Shown in pieces: positions 1 to 11,156 of a DNA stretch of 64,000 bases. A program made the translations under genes and the position numbers. How positions within the stretch are numbered: position 1 is the stretch's first letter; each line of letters opens with the position of its first letter. The notes beneath the pieces were generated by a model that was not told where the DNA came from, ran no database searches, and saw only the letters and a list, made by a program, of their open reading frames with translations. Source of the DNA: Armillaria gallica (Eukaryota > Basidiomycota > Agaricomycetes > Agaricales > Physalacriaceae); contig JBANDB010000004.1 in assembly GCA_037576215.1 (NCBI GenBank), positions 7,240,349-7,304,348 on the forward strand, read 5' to 3'.

Positions 1-925
1 TGCCTGACGGTGCAAAGCTCTTGTGGATGTAAGAAACGAGTAGACAAAGTCCTGCTATATGTCCATGGTGCGTATTTCTCCTGTTTTCTAAAGTCGCTAA
101 CCTTGACGATACCTAACAGGTGGCGCATACCTATTCAGCTGGGGACCATCATTTATTCAATTCTTTCGACATCTTCAACTCGAGCTCGAGAAACGCGATA
201 TTAACATCAGTATCGCCATACTAGCTTATCGTACGTTCATTATTATTGTACTCCCTTGGTTCGTCAATCATAATACCGTCTCAGGACTAGTCCCCGACGC
301 CGTATACCCTAGCCAGCTAATCGACGCCAACCAAGCTCTTGGTAATCTTCTTAGCGCCAGCGTAGACCCACATAGCCTCGTCCTCGTCGGCGACTCCGCA
401 GGCGGAAATCTTCTCCTCCAAATCTTCTCTCATATTCTCCATCCTCATCCTAATATCCCCGAATTTCCGAGGCCAAAAATTCCCTTTCTAGGCGCTCTCC
501 TCAATTCACTTTGGGTTTGTCTTTCCGGCGACGAGTTGTTCAACGTCAACGGCCCCTACGACATCATCAGCGTACATACCTATCGCTCGTGGGGCAACAC
601 CGTATTGCAGCATGCGGACGCACAATTTGTGGATCCCGTAGGATTCGGCGCACCGAAGAACTGGTTCAATGGTATTCATAAATTCCTGGGGAAGGTCCTC
701 GTTACGTCCGGAGCGAAGGAGTGCATGCATACAGCGCATCAACAACTTGTCGAGGACTACATGAAGACCACTAATGCAGATGTGGAGTTTGTTGTCACGC
801 GCGGTGCGAGGGGAGTACACGATGATATGCTATCCGATTTCGTTATACCGGGAGAGAAGGCGGAGAATTTGAGTCCGACCACTATAGTTATTGTAGATTG
901 GTGTGCCAGATTATTTGGGCAGTGA
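1..925 (+). CDS. Alpha/beta hydrolase (esterase/lipase-like), 3' part
   Basis: This is the 3' part of a gene whose start lies before the window. Three exons (up to 67, 120-230, 285-925) join across two short introns, 68-119 (GTGCGT...CAG) and 231-284 (GTACGT...CAG). The first junction rebuilds the oxyanion-hole motif VLLYVHGGAY, and the second rebuilds LAYRLVPDAVYP. The nucleophile elbow GDSAGGN lies in exon 3 near base 390. The general acid and a candidate histidine (GVHDDM) are in the C-terminal part. HGG plus GDSAG is the signature of the hormone-sensitive-lipase/arylacetamide-deacetylase type of alpha/beta hydrolase, so an ester hydrolase is expected; the substrate cannot be told. The reading frame is open to TGA at 923-925. 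Neither the 5' exon count nor a signal sequence can be judged from here. Confidence 0.85.
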
Positions 926-1118
926 AATGACTCGAATGCTGGTCTCTACGGTTCTCCAAGGAGCAGTTTTCGTGTTTTATATGCAAGCATGCATTTACCA
1001 TCGATATGGATCAATGCATAGACATTGAGTCGCAGCGACAAGAAACGATCAACACCACAAAATGCAAAAAATGTGACCTAATAATGAGGAGGACAAAAAT
1101 TTATCACAACTCGACAAT

Positions 1119-1175
1119 TCTTCGAACAAGGTTTGAACCTGGTAGACATAACATAACCAATACGCCACGAGGGGG
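1119..1175 (-). repeat. tRNA-like element (anticodon-arm-less), copy 1
   Basis: On the minus strand, CTCGTGGCGTATTGG resembles a pol III A box, and GGTTCAAACC is a good B box only about 17 nt further on. The element closes with TTCGAAGAA. It has the same layout as the copies near 53.2 and 54.2 kb and is too short to hold an anticodon arm. Confidence 0.55.
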
Positions 1176-1249
1176 TTATATTATGTTTGCACCCAAGCCC
1201 CGAATGATTAGGCCGCCGCTGCGATAGGCGTGAGATACGTGTCTGCATC

Positions 1250-1400
1250 CTCCTACCCTTGACAAGTGCAGCGCGGGAACGAGCCACGAGCCTGCATCAT
1301 CGTCTCTGATGTCCGCTGATCTCAGTTCCGATAATGCCATCGCGAGATCATCGAGTTTCGCTCCTAACCGCGGACTCGCTCATCCTTACGTCTGGCTCCG
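1250..1400. repeat. Duplicated non-coding block, arm 1
   Basis: The block starts with CCTCCTACCCTTGACAA and is matched with scattered differences by 6069-6215. Both arms carry the same order of short shared strings (CACGAGCC, GATGTCCG, CGAGATCATCG or CGGGATCATCG, AACCGCGG). Similarity picks up again after a roughly 250-base interruption (near 1660 and near 6240). Confidence 0.6.
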
Positions 1401-2829
1401 CCGGTTAGCAGGGTAAGAGACAAGTGTCCATTCAGTGCCCAAGTCCGAGCTTGTCCTGCAATCTCCGACTCATATACACACTTTTGACAACTCCGAAGCA
1501 TCGACGTTTTATGGCAGGATGAATACGGCTTGGAGTGTAGAGTCGAGCAATGGCGGCAGAATCAGGACGTTATGCGATTTGCTATCGACAGAAAAGCCGC
1601 CTAACAAGGAAGATGTAAGTTGTACCTAGCGCTAATTTCAAAGGGAGTACGCCCAAGTACGCCTTGCAATTAAAGTGTAATTGTAGACACAAGGCTTTGT
1701 CTCCATACAGAAAGGCAGGCCAATCAGGGTCCATGGTTCACGTCATACGAGACTTGACGAGCGTTCGGGGGGTAGGACGTCGAATGGGGCGTATTGTGGC
1801 TTTCGCGACTTCTGGAATCGAATTAATAGGCTTGTCTATCAGAGAAAAACAAAAAATGAGCCCTTGAACAACGGAAGAAATACGGAAAGCACACCTTAAG
1901 CAGGCATTATAATACTCACGGCGCGGTTAGCCTCGAACTCCAGCGAACAGACCTTGACAGGTGGACTTAGCGGGGAAATTATTGATAACGAAACGGAAGC
2001 ACATACTTGAGACAAATGGAACCTGTTTGAAACACGCAAGAGTGCAGAGAATATGGGCAGGAGCGAGAGTCGACGCGGGAGAGTGATGGTGGTCAAATGG
2101 AAAGCCGCGTCGAGGCTTACCGTGGTTATACTGTACAAAAATTATTGAAGTACAGGTAGTGCGTGCAGCGGGATCTCCATTATACCAGGTACTCGTAACA
2201 ATGCACCTAGTTGTTTCATTATCTCCAGGTACTTTCGGACATGGATGTAGGCCTACCAACACCTACGTCTAATATCTATTACTAATCGTCGCTTCACAGC
2301 TTGACTGTCGCAAATCGCTCGCAAGTAATTTAAGTAAAGGCTTGGGTAGATTCGGTGGGAGTGTTGGGTCCGGTCCGGTCCCTCCGCGACCACGTGTGCT
2401 CTAGGGCAGGTTTCGGAGGTTTTGCCGTAGTTTCCCGCTGTTCGTAGCTCACCCTTGCACTATACCATCCATTTGCCTAGCGAACCCCGCGATACGGTGC
2501 CACCGGAAATTACCACAGCAAGTCCGTAGCTCGAATCAAGCTCGAATGAGCAAGGTTTGGGGCACAAATAAGCAAAGAGTTAAGTAATGGAGTCATTTGT
2601 GAAAGGACAGAAAAGGAGGAGACAAACAAGAAAAATTTGAAGATGTAAGGCTCGTCGCCTAGTACAAGCATATGGTCGCCCTTATGGCATCACACTATCC
2701 TACACGTTGAAATTCGAGCTGTAAATTGCAGAGCGTGTGTAGACACATGAAATAAGATGTTGGTGAGCCATTGCATTTATGTTAAAGAGCACCTACAAGC
2801 CTCGTAAACGTGCATTTATCACTTGTAGC

Positions 2830-2975
2830 ACTGTCACATGAATACGGCCGTCAACGGCCGTATTATACGGTATCACTTGAAGGGCTCACGGCTTCGGTAC
2901 GTATACCGTACACGGAAGCCGTACCACCATACAGTACGGTTACGGCGCGCAGCCTTAGTTACTACGGCACATCGA
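2830..2975. repeat. Palindrome-rich TACGG/CCGTA patch
   Basis: The motif TACGG and its complement CCGTA recur many times in about 150 bases, and ACGGCCGTcaACGGCCGT is a near-perfect local palindrome. The same motif fills the subterminal parts of the hAT-type MITE at 15460-15828, so this may be a remnant of a related element. I find no paired terminal repeats here. Confidence 0.4.
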
Positions 2976-3081
2976 TGATCGGTATTGTCTCCCTTTCATC
3001 GATTCATGCACGAACGACGGACGTATATCTCATGGACACCTTATTGTAGCATTATATTTAGAACACTGGCATGTAGCCCAG

Positions 3082-3088
3082 TATTTAA
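3082..3088 (+). promoter_or_regulatory. Possible TATA-like box of the MFS gene
   Basis: TATTTAA lies 46 bases upstream of the MFS start codon, in an otherwise ordinary upstream region. Fungal TATA boxes are usually 40-120 bases from the start, so position is compatible. Nothing else supports it. Confidence 0.3.
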
Positions 3089-3133
3089 GGCAAGCCTGTA
3101 GCGGTCTTGTTTATGTCATGATCTCTGATACTC

Positions 3134-4724
3134 ATGGCCCACTCCCTTCAGGAAGATCACGTGGCGAAAGGTCTCAACAGCGAGGAGAGCTCTCACAGTC
3201 ACAGCGTTCAGCTTGATGCAGTGGCAGCAAGGAGGGTTTGGCTCAAGCTCGACTTGTTTCTGCTGCCAGTCATGGGAATGTTCTATTTCTTGTCGGCCCT
3301 GGTACGTTTTTCATTATCTTTTTGGTTCCTTCGATCACTAAAGTCGCCACAGGACAGGGGGAACATCGGCAATGCGCGCATTGCAGGCCTTCAACATGAT
3401 CTTCAAATGATGGACAAGCAGTATAGCATTGTTTTGACTGTCACATATGTCCCGTATATTCTTATAGAACTACCTTTAAATCTACTACTCCGAGTACGTC
3501 GATATGCATATTTCCAGCGTTCTCGAGCTTATTGCACCCACTCAGGTCATTGGACCCAACTATCTTCTTCCCACCTTAATGACCATCTGGGGCATTATCA
3601 CCATCCTTCAAGGAGTGGTGACGAGCTATGGCGGCCTCCTCGCCTGTCGGTTCTTCCTCGGCGTCTTCGAAGGCGGTGTCTCCCCTGGTATGATATTGTA
3701 CCTCACAAATTTCTACCCTCGTGCAAAGATGACCACCCGTATTGTCTCATTTTTCGCTTTTGCCTCGCTTTCAGAGGCGTTCTCAGGAATCCTCGCCTAT
3801 GGCATTATACGCATGGACGGTGTAGGTGGGCGTGCAGGATGGCGGTGGATATTCATCCTCGAGGGCGCGTTCACTGTCGCTTGGGGCCTTATGAGCTACT
3901 TTCTCATGCCTCGGAATGCTATGGCTGTGAGATTCTTGCGTCCAGCAGAACGCGAATATGTTGCCAGTCAGGTTGCTGACTCTGGAGGAGAGAGATTTGA
4001 GTGGAGAGAAGTGAGGAAGGCATTCCTCGCGCCGCACGTTTGGATCTTCAGTGTCGTATTCTTTTTTTCGGGTGCTCTTCTCTTTGGCTTGGCTTTGTAC
4101 GTATTTCCCTTCCTGCTTTGTTGTCATCAGTGTCCTGACTCTATTATTCGTAGCTTTACCCCGTCGATTGTTCAGAGCTTGGGATACACTGCTGCTCGTG
4201 CACAGCTCATGAGTGTACCACCGTTTGCCGCCGCCTTTGCATTGTCACTGACGAGTGCCTATCTATGCGATCGGCATCATATCCGCGGTATTGTTTGTGT
4301 CGCCTCCAACATCGCCGCATTGGTAGGATTCATCATATTCCTCACCTCGTCGTCAGCAAAGACCCAGTATGGCAGCCTCTTTCTGTCGATACCTGGCGTG
4401 TATACCTCCACCCCGACACTGTCGACATGGAACGCGATGAATTCGGCACCGCACGTTCGTCGTGCGACGGCGATTGCCATTGCATTTATGATGTCAAACA
4501 CAGGGGGGATTCTGTCCACATGGCTACTGGGGAGCTTGAGCACTGCGCCCAAGTATGTACTTGGAACGCGCGTAATGATAGCGTTCAGCGGTGGGATAGC
4601 TTTGGGGTCTGCACTGTGCTTAGGGTATTTCGTGTGGATGAATCAGAAGAAGAAGAAGATGCTGGGACAGGAGATTAAAGGGATGGATGGAGATTTGGCT
4701 CCGACATTTGTGTATCTATTGTGA
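3134..4724 (+). CDS. MFS transporter, anion:cation symporter (allantoate/nicotinate permease-like)
   Basis: Four exons (3134-3301, 3353-3493, 3546-4096, 4154-4724) give an intact 476-residue protein. All introns are 51-57 bp with GT...AG ends, and the three junctions restore continuous family sequence: FLSAL/DRGNIGNARIAG, LNLLLR/VIGPN and FGLAF/FTPSIV. The conserved DRGNIGNARIAG after TM1, the TM4 motif CRFFLGVFEGGVSPGM, GWRWIFILEG in TM6 and a second six-helix half ending in YFVWMNQKKKK are typical of the fungal ACS family (Dal5/Tna1-like), which imports organic anions with protons at the plasma membrane. The substrate cannot be predicted. The start codon is the first ATG and gives the usual hydrophilic N-terminus. 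The gene lies about 2.2 kb from the hydrolase, on the same strand. Confidence 0.92.
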
Positions 4725-5762
4725 TGGTAAATTATTCCATTAATTTATATACTATAAGCGCTGATTGATGACCATCGACGTCGTTCAGATTGAAACCTGT
4801 ATGTCCCCAACGATCTTTCTTCCAGGTGAGACACCTTACTGGTCGTAGCGTGAGATATACCGGTTAGAAATTTAGATGCTATTCAATAAATATCTATTTC
4901 TTGTTCTCATCGTGCGCACCACCCGTGGGGCGTAAGTGATCCCGAATATTATCGATGCCCAAGTGTATCGTAAATGAGAGCACATGGCGCTAACTTCGGC
5001 TGAAATACTCATGTGGCCGCCGCTGCCCTGGCTCGTCGCTCCTGATTCGTATGTGGTCCGCTCCGATACCTAATTTTGGGTCTAACTGTCTCCGAGGACA
5101 GGTCCGAAGCGTAGATCAAGGTGCTGTGAGGTCGTCGTTGTCGTTGGACACCACTCTGATGAATGATTGCTAACTATCAGGATAAGCGGGACCGTAAGCA
5201 GCGTTCTGTAAACTGAGAAATGAAGCTGATCGTCGTGAGATTTATCCCGATCCTTACGACGGAGCTAATATCCTTGACTAAGGATAGTCTGCATCGAATA
5301 TTCTTCGATGCAGGCATAAATTCAACTAGAAACGTTCCTGAGCTCAGTTCAAGATGTCAGAGAAACGATGAGTAAAGATACTCACCATATGTCTCGCGCA
5401 TGTATTTCGTACAGAGAGCGGAGGATGGACAGTGTGATAGGCTAATACTTCTTCTGCGTCTGATGCAAACGGTAATTCCATCGCGTGGCATCAGGTCTCT
5501 TCTGCACGAGCGTATTGGATTATCAGGGGCTCGCACAGAAGAGTATAAGTCATCAGGATGAGTCCGAGTATATGCACATTGGTTCTTGTCGTTCTCGTCT
5601 GGATCTGACCGACATCGCTGAGGTAGAATCAGGCCATTACATACTGTTCAGGAATCAGTTAACAGAAAAAAGCAGCCCAAGAAAGAGGAAGCACATTGAG
5701 ATTGTAGCCGCACTAATATTCATAAGCGCCATCACTACAATGATACAAAGGATCCGTACATA
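4725..5762. other. Intergenic, no gene seen
   Basis: No family-like open frame is visible. The longest frame (ending near 5772) lacks an ATG start and has no recognisable domain. This may include the MFS 3' UTR. Confidence 0.45.
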
Positions 5763-6011
5763 TACTGTATAATTTCGACCAAGTGTTCAGTAACGCGTAA
5801 CGGTGGCCCTTGAACTGAACACTTTTGTAAAGGTGTAACGGGTAACGGGGTCTCTGACTTGCCAGTGCACGACGAATATGGGAATTTTTCGCCGCTGCGC
5901 GGCCGGTATCAGCCTATATACAGCAGGTGGACCCTGTATGAACACTTTGCGAACTGAACACTAGGTGTAACGCGTAACATGCTATGAACACTTGGTCGAA
6001 ATTATACAGTA
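5763..6011. mobile_element. MITE with perfect 27-bp terminal inverted repeats
   Basis: The outer ends begin TACTGTATAATTTCGACC and are exact inverted complements over 27 bases (5763-5789 and 5985-6011). The roughly 195-bp interior is non-coding and repeats GTAACGCGTAAC and GAACTGAACACT. If the outer TA pairs are the target-site duplication, the element would be Tc1/mariner-like; the symmetrical flank makes the exact border ambiguous. Confidence 0.75.
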
Positions 6012-6068
6012 CGGCCTTCGTACTGTAGATTCTAATCATCAATACTTCAATGCACAATATCGATATGT

Positions 6069-6215
6069 ACCCTCCTACCCTTGACAACTGCAGCACGCGG
6101 CGAACGAACCACGAGCCTTGCATCACCGGCCATGATGTCCGTTGTCCTCAGGTCCAGATACATGTCATCGCGGGATCATCGTATTTCCCTCAAAACCGCG
6201 GGCTTGCTCAGGGGT
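6069..6215. repeat. Duplicated non-coding block, arm 2
   Basis: Starts with CCTCCTACCCTTGACAA and matches 1250-1400. It lies just outside the MITE at 5763-6011. Confidence 0.6.
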
Positions 6216-6356
6216 CGTAACTTGGAATGGGAGTGTGCCTTGTAATTAAATCGCGATTGTGGATGAGTACAAAGCTTGACATCCATTTGTTCGATGTATA
6301 AAAACATATGGATGAGCTATCTACAAGAAAAAGAGGCATGGTTATCAATATTGTAG

Positions 6357-6416
6357 TCTTTCAAATATTCAAACCCTAGCGGTCGACGTAATGTACCCAG
6401 TACATCGTGAAGGGCA
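6357..6416 (-). repeat. tRNA-like element, degenerate copy 2
   Basis: On the minus strand it runs from GCCCTTCACGATGTACTGGG to a decayed B box AGGGTTTGAATATTTGAAAGA. It lies 12 bases downstream of the original stop codon of the F-box pseudogene, in the same orientation as that gene. Confidence 0.5.
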
Positions 6417-6427
6417 TATTTTCAGAC

Positions 6428-7724
6428 TACAACTGAATAACCGTGACGTCATTTCCAGGCCAGGACCCAACGGCGACCCTCCCGAGATCCTCCTCATAAT
6501 CCAACATAGTCCAGTTGTTCAGCGGGTTAGAGAATACATCACGAACGCGGACCTCGGTGGTGGGGTTAAGCGGACCAGGTTATACGGCTGCGACGAGGGT
6601 TTCGCAGCCATCGTGGTTCTGTGGACGGATCCATACTGCGGTAGCACGTTTGCCGAGCACGAATCCGATGGTTAAGAAGGCTCTGCAACGATAAGGTATG
6701 TTGCTGGAGAGCTTTTGGGGAAAGGAAGACAGAGAGTAGAGTTTGACCGATGCACAGAGAGCGTTACTCTCGAAGGAAGGGAACGAGCACATGAGGATGG
6801 AGAGAGGATTGTTGAGTGCTGGGGTGGGTACGCTGACACCGTAGGCTCGGCTGAATGACTGGCTGGCAAGGGGAATATGGGTTTGCCCGTCAAGGAGGGG
6901 TGGGCGGGTGTAGAGACTGATTGACAAGACACGGACGACAAGGATGGTCGAAGGGGTAAAGACGACTTCTAAGCTGCGGTCGTGATGCGAACCGCCTCCT
7001 TCGTCGAGGTAGGCGGGCTCGTTGGTCTTCCAGTTGTAGATTACGGTCTTGGACACATCGTCGTTGAGGGCCATGATGTCTCCGGTGAGGGCAACTGGGC
7101 GGAGGTTCATGTCGATGGTACGGATTTCGTGCAGGGTCCCGTTGTCGTCCAAATTCAGGAGCACAATGTGAATACTGTATAAGCGATCAATCATCAGATA
7201 CTACCAGTAGAGAACGTTTTTCTTACCTAAACATCCAGACTGCAATACTTGCCTCCGACTCTGGGTCAGCATTGATGGCCATCTCAGTGAATATCGCCCC
7301 TTTCGAGGACCGTTCAGAGCATTTATGGGAATGAGTGATATCCCAGATCGTCAGCACTGAGTATTCCTTCGATAGGGTTAGAAGCCAATTTTGTTGGCGT
7401 CTCGGGACGAAGCTGATTTCGGAAACAGGCGATCCGGTAGACATCGTGTCGATTTTCGGGGGTGGAGGAGAGTCTGCGAGCCAACGAGGGCACATGGGTA
7501 GTCATTGGAGAGGATATCAAGCTTGAATGCGTTTGTCCATACGATGGGTAACCTGGTGAGCGCGTTGAACCGTTTACACGTCTGCAATCTCAGTAATAAG
7601 ATTAATCAACCCTGTAGAGCGAGGAAAGTCTCACCTGGCGGAGTATAAGGATATCTGGAACAGCCAGAAACGTGAAGTTGTAGATCAACACGTCGTCAGG
7701 CAAGCCATAGAGAGCGCTGTTCAT
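6428..7724 (-). pseudogene. F-box protein pseudogene, copy 1
   Basis: The N-terminus reads MNSALYGLPDDVLIYNFTF, followed across a 50-bp intron by RQTCKRFNALTRLPIVW, together an F-box domain. Relative to the copy at 24490-25830, exon 2 has lost 52 bases after the codons for NDYP, which shifts the frame. The rest of exon 2 continues in another frame (PRWLADSP...LTIWDITH). A further intron leads into IVLLNLDDNG, and a TAA replaces an expected TAC 40 codons before the original TAG. Intact F-box proteins recruit substrates to SCF ubiquitin ligases; the variable C-terminal part would be the substrate-binding region. The deletion and the early stop make this copy non-functional. Confidence 0.8.
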
Positions 7725-8180
7725 GGCTGTTTGAGTGCAACACCGTTACGAGCCGATGTAGCCGGTGACTAAGCGACTTTCGTTCCCACGTTCTGCTTCT
7801 TGCTTGGCACAAATCGTCGTAGAACACGCTTTGAAGTTGTGCTCCATTGATTTCAACTATCGCTTAACTCGACTATGGAAATAGTAGCTCCGATGAAGAA
7901 TGCTTCGCTCTCCCGTGCGACTGCCAAAACATTGATGTTTCTTCGAGGAACCTAAGAAACTCTCGACGTCCAGCGCGAGGTCTGAGGTTGACCTAGCTTG
8001 TCAAATCAATGAGCAACAAAGGCCCATTCTCCTTTCATTATGGGACCTACTGTAACCTACATTTCTGTGAGGACAAGAAGAAGTAGACGATGCATCAGCC
8101 ACCATCCCTCAATTTTGCGCATCTGCCTGATATGATATCTCGTCCGAATCGTACTCCTGTGTGTTAATCGGGTTTAAAAC

Positions 8181-9707
8181 TTGTCCAAAAATCCAGGGTA
8201 TCCTACCACCAATGACAACTCCTTTCGTCCTCTCAGAGATCATTCTCACGCGGATTTCATCAGATCACAGAGAGACACTGAAATAGACCTCGGGCGTTTC
8301 TCTCATTCTTTCGGATCAGATCTACTGCCTAGCATGCATTCTGTACCAATCGGCGTTGTCCCCAAACAACATTCAACAAAGCTTCGCTTCATTGTCGATC
8401 ATTCCGCTGGAGATTTCTCACCAAATTCTATGATTCTGAAACACGAGGGACATGTTTATTTTGATACTCTCAAGCATCTTGGGAGAGCTTTGATTCATGC
8501 ACGGCGCAAACATGGCAGGGATGTCAAACTCGTCCTTTTCAAGTCTGATGTGTCACAGGCTTACCGTCGACTTCCTATGCATGTCCTCTGGCAAATACGT
8601 CAAGTCGTTACCATCGAAAATCAACATCACGTTGATCGCTGCAACAACTTTGGTAACCGGGGGGCTGGCCATATTTGGTGCACCTTCTTTGGCCTTGTAC
8701 TATGGATCGCCACATTTGTCAAGTTGCTCACCGATATCTTTGGCTATGTCGACGATAGTTTCTCATGGGAATTTGCTGATCGAGAAACTTGGTATGGTCC
8801 TTACCAGAAATATCTCCCAGCGAAGCAGACTGCACTTCTTACCTTGTTTGACGAACTCGGAGTGCCGCACGAAGAAGGAAAGCAGCTGCATGGTTGTATT
8901 CTCACTATCATCGGATTCGATGTCGACCCAAACGTGATGACTATCACCATGCCTATCGCCTCCCGACTAGAACTCATCTCAGCAATCCGGAATTTTGAAG
9001 TTGTCGGATCGCGCCGCTCATTATGAGACTTTGAAAGCTTAGGTGGCTGGTGCAACTGGTCTTTCAATGCATACCCTTTACTCCGACCTGGTTTATCTAC
9101 TCTTTATGCAAAGAAGCATGGAAAAACCCAGCCATTTCAACTCATTTGGATTAGCAAAGCTTTATGCCACGAGTTCCTTTGGATGGCTGAACATCTTGAA
9201 CACATGCCAGGCATTCTCTTCTAAGATTCACTTGAGTGGGGTCCTCACCTCGCAGATATCTTGGTACAAACCGACGCCTCCTCTAAGGGTCTCAGTATTT
9301 GGATTCCGCAGTTTGCCGGTGGGTTCTATTCATACTTTACGATGCCATCAGAAGAAGGAATATTTTTCAGTGAAGCGCTAGCCGTCGTCTCCGCGCTTCT
9401 GATGACACTACTTTTATCTTTCAAACCTCATCATATTCTCATCTACACCGACAACATGAACACAGTTGACATTTTCAACTCCTTACATGCCAAACCCTTC
9501 TATAATTTGCTCCTCATCACAGTTGTGGATGCATTGATTACCTACAAAGCTCAACTTCGTGTCTTACATATCCCCAGATCCCAGAACACAATCGCAGATG
9601 CTTTATCCCACGATAACCATGACTTTGTTCTTGGTGAGCATCCCCAAGCCAAACTGCTCAAGTTCAGCCCCCCGCAGTTGATGTCTGGGTCAGATAATGT
9701 CAAATAA
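8181..9707 (+). pseudogene. Decayed DIRS-like retroelement fragment (RT plus RNase H)
   Basis: One frame (with two internal stops) encodes reverse transcriptase and RNase H. RT motifs seen are LRFIVDHSAG, LFKSDVSQAYRRLPMH, HVDRCNNFGNRGAG and the catalytic GYVDDSFSW near 8744. RNase H motifs seen are VQTDASSKG, IYTDNMNTVDIF and IADALSH. The arrangement and wording resemble the DIRS-type elements common in Agaricomycetes. In-frame TGA at 9024-9026, where relatives have Arg, and a TAA near 9223 disable it; both can arise by C-to-T change. The 5' part (Gag-like region) is missing, and I see no tyrosine recombinase. It begins just beyond the end of the F-box duplication. Confidence 0.85.
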
Positions 9708-9860
9708 TCTTGTCGGAATTACCGGTTCATACCCCGGTCAAGACTTGAAACTCGCTGAGTAATGACTGCGCGCTTCCATCGTCATCCTTCCTCATTCTCT
9801 CTTTCCTTAATTCACAACACTCAATTCATACATTTTTCTCTAGCCTTTTACTGTACTCGC

Positions 9861-9911
9861 GCAATAATCACTCACACTCGGGCCCTGTCGCTGATCTCAG
9901 GGCAGGGTCGC
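9861..9911. repeat. Interrupted repeat, left part (module M1)
   Basis: GCAATAATCACTCACACTC...CAGGGCAGGGTCGC matches 15083-15134 closely. In the 15-kb copy it is followed at once by module M2. Here the sequence breaks off at TCGC, where the 9912-13518 insertion starts. It may be part of the terminal repeat of the adjacent retroelement. Confidence 0.65.
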
Positions 9912-11156
9912 TGTCAGCGGGATGATTAGGTGAATTCCCTTTCAGTACAGAGTAAATATCTATACTTAGCCGAAGTGGGCCGCTGCGAGCATGGCAGGTA
10001 CGAGTCCGAAATTGGTCCGAAAACCAGCCACCCTCTCACGAGCTGCTCACTTGGACCAGATGAAGATACACCGCCTCAAGTTTAATTCCATTACTTAATC
10101 TCCTTGAATGAACATAACTACACCCACAGAATCAGTACTGGCAGAGCAACATCCCCCAAAGAATATGGATGACCATGACAAGTCACCTCTTTGGTGAGGA
10201 ACATACTAACAAAATTGCTAACATCAAACAAAAGCACCAATATCATTTCATGGAGTTAGTAGTATATCTCCTAGAGCACGGCGTTAGGAGGAGGCGGGAA
10301 GCACTTGATCGACTAAAAACTCCTCCCTGAACCCCATTCCCAATATGACAATACAACATTTTTCAGCTTCCAGCGGAGGGAACGAGTTTTAGTCATGGTG
10401 CGTGCACTAGATGTTGTACCCGTACATTGAATGGAGGTGACAACAAGCCATGTGTACAACGTACATGCTGTTCACTGATCTCGGCATTGCATTCACTCGT
10501 AACCAGAAAGCTAACAGTGTGCTGTAGGAGTACCAGAATCGGGGAGAGGTACATGAGGCCTTCTTTCGCTGGGACAGCACTCACAGCCACAGCCTTCACA
10601 GATGTCTGATGTGTCGAAGAGGTTGTTTGTGTCGGGTGAATGGTGATTATGGGATGGGAGTATTATGAGAAATAAACACACGCTAATGACCTTTGCGCGT
10701 GCATCCTGTCATTGTCAAGACTTATAAAAGCAGTCATACAACTCTGAGCTACCATCAGCTACATCCTGTCTAATGTTGACAACCCTTCGTCTGAAGCTCA
10801 TTGCTGCTCTATATCGTGGTGCGTCTTGTAAAGCAAGACAGTTTAATTACAGAACAAATTGCAACAATGATATACAAAGCATACCATACAATGGAGTAAG
10901 AAAGCAGGTTCATTTTATTTACTGTTAGTGCGCATGGCAGGACTATCACTGCCTGCTGTGGTTAGTGGGCCCCATACATATTCTCACGGCGAACATGACC
11001 CTATGTTGCTGGTGGAGTTGAGCTTGCAGATCCTCCACTTTCAGGAGAATTTGCATGAGGTCAAGTGAAACTACAAAGAATTGTCAATGTCAGACCTGAT
11101 TAAAAAACAGACATGAAACGTACCCAGGCATCAACATTCCCTGGCACCATTAATAT

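Larger units (their letters stand above)
926..3133. other. Intergenic region between hydrolase and MFS transporter
   Basis: I see no convincing gene. Open frames here are short and have no recognisable domain. The stretch contains a tRNA-like element (1119-1175), one arm of a duplicated non-coding block (1250-1400, matched again near 6070), and a palindrome-rich patch (2830-2975). The MFS promoter should occupy the last few hundred bases. Confidence 0.5.
6290..8155. repeat. Segmental duplication arm 1 (F-box module)
   Basis: This block is a diverged direct copy of about 24345-26370. The shared order is: flank containing CAAGAAAAAGAGG, tRNA-like element, F-box gene on the minus strand, then upstream sequence with TGAGCCGA, GTTCCCAC, TTCTGCTTCTT and GCATCTGC..GTATGATATCT-like strings. 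The far end lies just before the reverse-transcriptase fragment. Confidence 0.7.
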
